A DNA stretch of 64,000 bases. Source: Atopobiaceae bacterium (GTDB taxonomy: Bacteria > Actinomycetota > Coriobacteriia > Coriobacteriales > Atopobiaceae). This document shows, one piece after another, positions 61,423 through 64,000 of this stretch. The stretch lies in the NCBI GenBank assembly GCA_902834555.1, contig CADFJN010000008.1, positions 61,138 to 125,137 of the forward strand, in the 5' to 3' direction. The position numbers and the translations under genes are program-made. How positions within the stretch are numbered: the first letter of the stretch is position 1; each line of letters opens with the position of its first letter. The notes beneath the pieces are model-generated. The model did not search any database, was not told where the DNA came from, and was given only the letters and a program-made list of their open reading frames with translations.

Positions 61423-61809
61423 CTAGCCCTGTCTCCCCTGCATTCCCAAAACGTTGCCCTTCTCGCCTTTCTCGACCTTCGCGCGTCCCGCGTCATCCGC
61501 AGCACCGTCAAGGCGCTCAAGCACCAGCCGATACCCGCCCCTCTCGCCCCTCAGGCACTTGGAGACGCGGCTCACCGTGGTAGACGATGCCCCCGTGGTG
61601 TTTGATACGTCGACATAAGACCTACCGGACCGCAAGAGCGTTGCCACCTCCAAGCGCTGTGCGAGGTCGCTTATCTCATGTGGACTGAGAAGGTCGGCAA
61701 GAAAGGCCCGTGCCTCCTCGGGCGTCCTCACAAGGCATACCGCCTCGCAGAGCCGTTGCGTCTCCTCGGGGTTCCACGCGTTGTCGCGCGTCATGCTGTC
61801 TCGCGCCAT
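61423..61809 (-). CDS. YerC/YecD-family TrpR-like DNA-binding protein
   Basis: A 128-residue helix-turn-helix protein of the TrpR-related YerC family. The conserved core is CEAVCLVRTPEEARAFLADL, LLSPHEISDLAQRLEVATLL and YVDVSNTTGASSTTVSRVS, with the turn-helix at the end. A charged tail of 35 residues follows. The ATG at 61809 follows GGGAGG. It lies two bases before addB, suggesting co-transcription with a recombination operon, although the regulatory target is unknown. Members often bind near housekeeping genes, with little known function. Confidence 0.83.
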   Translation of the reverse strand: MARDSMTRDNAWNPEETQRLCEAVCLVRTPEEARAFLADLLSPHEISDLAQRLEVATLLRSGRSYVDVSNTTGASSTTVSRVSKCLRGERGGYRLVLERLDGAADDAGRAKVEKGEKGNVLGMQGRQG

Positions 61810-61903
61810 CCACAACCTCCCACGCCGGTCTGTGCCACCCTGCAGCGGCACGTGCGTGGGAACCACTTTAGCGCATCAAAGTGAACCGAGGGAAACGCAC
61901 CTG

Positions 61904-62233
61904 CTAGCGGGCATCCGTCACATAGATGCCCACGCGCACCTGCTTCCAGGGATCAGCATCCTCTTTGACCTGCAGCACCTGCACCTCAAAGACGTCCGCA
62001 TGGCCAAAGTGACACATAAGCGATATCAACGCATTCTCGTTTTCGGGAACAAAGCCCAGCTTGTGAGTGCCAAGGAAGATGGCAACGGCATCCGGGTCAT
62101 GAGGATTGTCTGGCTCGGGGACAAGCGTGAGGGTGGACTCGCCAGGCTTGAGGCTCGAGAGCACAAGCGCGCCGTCGTAGTACTGAAACCCCGCAATGAA
62201 AAATGACGAGATGAGACGAGAAGGTTCATACAT
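61904..62233 (-). CDS. Stand-alone HIRAN domain protein
   Basis: A 109-residue protein that is almost entirely a HIRAN domain: FFIAGFQYYDGALVLSSLKP, LVPEPDNPHDPDAVAIFLGT and HKLGFVPENENALISLM. HIRAN domains, as in HLTF, bind single-stranded 3' DNA ends and usually are attached to helicases. Here it is alone, 94 bases upstream of the YerC gene and the AddAB nuclease. ATG 62233 follows ACGGAGGAAGCC. A role in recognising DNA damage is a plausible inference. Confidence 0.78.
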   Translation of the reverse strand: MYEPSRLISSFFIAGFQYYDGALVLSSLKPGESTLTLVPEPDNPHDPDAVAIFLGTHKLGFVPENENALISLMCHFGHADVFEVQVLQVKEDADPWKQVRVGIYVTDAR

Positions 62234-62319
62234 GGCTTCCTCCGTTCCCAAGGCCGCTTGCGTGGCCGTCCTCTGTGTTGGCCACAGTATGGAACGGGGA
62301 CGCGACATTAATAAGGCCC

Positions 62320-63594
62320 TTAGCGGGAGGTGTCCTCCGTGCCAGCGTCATGTGCAGCATCGGCGGGTTCCGAGCCCTCGGGGGGCACGGACTTCTCGTC
62401 TTGTTCCTGCTCGCCAGCGTTACCCTCGCCCGTCTGCCTGTGCTGCGGGAGCATGGCCCCCACGGCGCTCAGGGCGGCGCGCGTGGCGCTTGCCACGGCA
62501 GCAACCGTGGCATCCCAGGTCTTGCCGGCGGCAACCTGGACCAGCTCGCCGAGAAGCTCCTTGGTGCGGGGATCCGCATCCCTCAGGGCCGCAAGTACGC
62601 GTTGGGTGCTGGCGGGATTACCCATGACCTCATCGAACGTGGTCGCTCCCCCGGCCTCGAAGGCGTCGAAGACCTGACGCGTGAAGAGCTCGCGGTCCGC
62701 AAGGTTGGCGCCGCGCATCCACTTGTCAAAGATGGCGTTCACGAGCTTGCACTGCGGGAGCAGGTCGTCTGCCTCGTCCAGACAGTCAGCGTGTACCTGC
62801 CAGGTGGTTGGGTCGTGCTGGAGGGCGCCATCGCCGGTGCTCCTCACGATGGTCTTTGGCTCCGCAGGATTGTCGAAGAGCATGCCCACCACGCTGTAGG
62901 TTGGGACTATGCGCAGAAAGCGATCGCCGTACACGTCGTGGCAGCTCAGGGGCACGACCTCCGGTGCCATGAGGGGACCGTCGTTGGAGTAGACGCGCTC
63001 GATCACATGCTGCAGCTCCTCGGGCAGCAGAACCGCCGAGAAGCTCGCCAGGTTGCCGCCCTTCGAGTGGCCGCCCACCATAAGGCGAACGCCCTCTGCC
63101 TCGGCATGGCGCGCCTGTCTCAGCAGGTACTCTGCTGCCAGCCGCTGCGCCTCTGTGACCTCGAAGCTCAGCATGAAGTCCTCGCGCCAGCCAACCAGGG
63201 AGTTGTCGGTCCCCCTAAAGGAGACAAAACGCAGGCCTCCCGGTAGTTCCACCGTGAGCGCGGCAAATTGAAGGTCGCGATCGTGGTCGAAGACGTCCAC
63301 GTAGTCCTGCACGCGCGCCTGTCCAAAGCGCCTTGATGCCCCAAGGAGTCGCAGGTAGCGCTCGTCGATCTTTGCGAGCGAGCGCACGTAGGGCGCAACG
63401 TCTCCGCCCGCGCGATCGAGCAGGGCCTCGCACGCGTACGAGATGGTAACCGGCCCCTCGCCCTCCCCGGGAATGATGCCCGTGAAGTCGACGTAGGAGA
63501 GCACCGAGAGGATCAGCCCGTCCACCACGTTAAAGGGGCGCTCCTCAAGCGCGATATCGCCACGAAGGTCAAGGTAGTCGTGGATGTTCGCCAT
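62320..63594 (-). CDS. DUF2974 alpha/beta-hydrolase-like protein
   Basis: A 424-residue cytoplasmic protein. The first 230 residues are a lipase-like fold of the DUF2974 (Mbeg1-like) family with LRFVSFRGTDNSLVGWREDF and the nucleophile elbow LMVGGHSKGGNLASFSAVL. The family opening (RGDIALEERPFNVVDGLILS) is intact. The C-terminal 120 residues are helical and acidic (EQEQDEKSVPPEGSEPADAA). ATG 63594 follows GGGGACAACC. The substrate is unknown. It is monocistronic, with the downstream HIRAN gene 86 bases away. Confidence 0.85.
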   Translation of the reverse strand: MANIHDYLDLRGDIALEERPFNVVDGLILSVLSYVDFTGIIPGEGEGPVTISYACEALLDRAGGDVAPYVRSLAKIDERYLRLLGASRRFGQARVQDYVDVFDHDRDLQFAALTVELPGGLRFVSFRGTDNSLVGWREDFMLSFEVTEAQRLAAEYLLRQARHAEAEGVRLMVGGHSKGGNLASFSAVLLPEELQHVIERVYSNDGPLMAPEVVPLSCHDVYGDRFLRIVPTYSVVGMLFDNPAEPKTIVRSTGDGALQHDPTTWQVHADCLDEADDLLPQCKLVNAIFDKWMRGANLADRELFTRQVFDAFEAGGATTFDEVMGNPASTQRVLAALRDADPRTKELLGELVQVAAGKTWDATVAAVASATRAALSAVGAMLPQHRQTGEGNAGEQEQDEKSVPPEGSEPADAAHDAGTEDTSR

Positions 63595-63946
63595 GGTTGT
63601 CCCCTCGGATGGGAGTAGTGGACGGTTGGTATGAGGCAGTATGCCACGAACACGCGAAGGTAGGGAGAAACCTGCGACTTAATAGCAGTTAGCCTGGGGC
63701 ACCGACCCGTCGTCGGACCGTCTCTCACCAAACCTGCGGCTTAATAGCAGTTAGCCTGGGCTGCCGCTGAGAAAAACCGCAGGTAGATTGGTTGCGACCT
63801 TCTCAGGGGGTGCTATTAAGCCGCAGGTTTAGCTGTCGCCGGTTTTCTGGCCGGTGTTCCCCGGCCACAGCTTTTCTCGGCCGCAGCTTTCCGCGGAAGA
63901 GCCAAGAGCTTGCATCCCAGCCGAGAAAAACGGCCCGGCCGGGAAG
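63595..63946. other. Right-hand intergenic region
   Basis: A 352-bp gap with no credible gene. The part nearest the DUF2974 gene (63595-63660) shows no assignable signal. The centre contains two 31-bp direct repeats and a large inverted repeat (described separately). 63840-63930 is rich in GGCCG and CGGCC blocks with alternating purine tracts and no clear promoter. Confidence 0.6.
63668..63830. repeat. Direct and inverted repeats (candidate MITE or structured RNA)
   Basis: AAACCTGCGGCTTAATAGC occurs at 63730-63748, with a one-mismatch copy at 63668-63686. Both are followed by AGTTAGCCTGGG. Its exact reverse complement is at 63812-63830. A nested stem CTGAGAA/TTCTCAG (63767-63773 and 63800-63806) lies inside. 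The 63730-63830 block would fold as a long cruciform. Confidence 0.85.
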
Positions 63947-64000
63947 TGAACTGCCTCCCATTTCTTGGACATGGAAATGGAAGTCCGAGAGATGGGAGGC
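63947..64000 (+). mobile_element. Left end of an IS3-family (IS150-group) element, cut by window
   Basis: The last 54 bases begin TGAACTGCCTCCCATTTCTT, then GGACATGGAAATGGAA. From memory, the IS150-group left terminus has the same layout (TG, ACTGC, CCCATTT, TTGGAC, ATGAAATGGAA). GCCTCCCAT at 63953 also pairs with ATGGGAGGC ending at 64000. No transposase is visible because the window ends here, so the call rests on the end sequence only. Confidence 0.6.

Overview
The window is a high-GC, gene-dense bacterial chromosome segment. The gene set suggests an anaerobic Actinomycetota of class Coriobacteriia (Olsenella/Atopobium/Collinsella relatives). This is inferred from base composition, many GTG starts with GGAGG-type ribosome sites, a desulfoferrodoxin, AddAB plus RuvABC, a Gram-positive/actinobacterial type LexA box and abundant 29-bp GAGACAAAGGGAC palindromes. 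It is not proven by a marker gene. I see no rRNA, tRNA or CRISPR array.

Layout. 1-1298: end of thrC and thrB. 1322-8633: a reverse-strand phosphate operon, pstS-pstC-pstA-pstB-pstB-phoU-response regulator-sensor kinase, with two tandem pstB genes and Pho-box-like repeats upstream of pstS. 8922-13303: a MarR regulator and a heterodimeric multidrug-type ABC exporter behind a promoter whose -10 lies in a palindromic operator. 13537-17891: AraC regulator and divergent MFS transporter, a frameshifted PHP phosphatase, and an acetyltransferase fused to a cpYpsA-type SLOG domain. 17915-23257: GH36 alpha-galactosidase, GPH sugar transporter, and a TetR regulator divergent from an unfamiliar GT-B-like protein across a two-part operator. 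23293-30120: UbiB-like kinase with a phasin-like protein, a HAD phosphatase, a DUF1015 protein and a 782-residue TPR protein of unknown function.

30209-44895 is a cell-envelope region. It holds a secreted amidase-glucosaminidase with near-identical 300-bp internal repeats, a HAD phosphatase, a cold-shock protein, glycosyltransferases, a flippase, two LicD transferases and a lic1-like pair. One of the pair is a winged-helix/nucleotidyltransferase protein. The other is a winged-helix/nucleotidyltransferase/choline-kinase fusion. Together these could make CDP-choline and place phosphocholine on a surface glycan. This glycan locus also holds a glycosyltransferase remnant and a frameshifted glycosyltransferase.

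45021-63594 is mostly housekeeping: a DUF6483 protein, ruvCAB with a LexA-type box, a NAD synthetase-like protein that has lost its catalytic residues, desulfoferrodoxin, dnaE, addA, addB, a YerC/TrpR-like regulator, a stand-alone HIRAN protein and a DUF2974 hydrolase. The right edge has a structured inverted-repeat element and what looks like the left terminus of an IS3-family (IS150-group) element running off the window.

The most unusual signals are six copies of a perfect palindrome that together supply the stop codons of seven genes, the regulator-fused Lic enzymes with helically phased operator repeats over the promoter, the catalytically dead NadE-like protein, and the GNAT-cpYpsA fusion.
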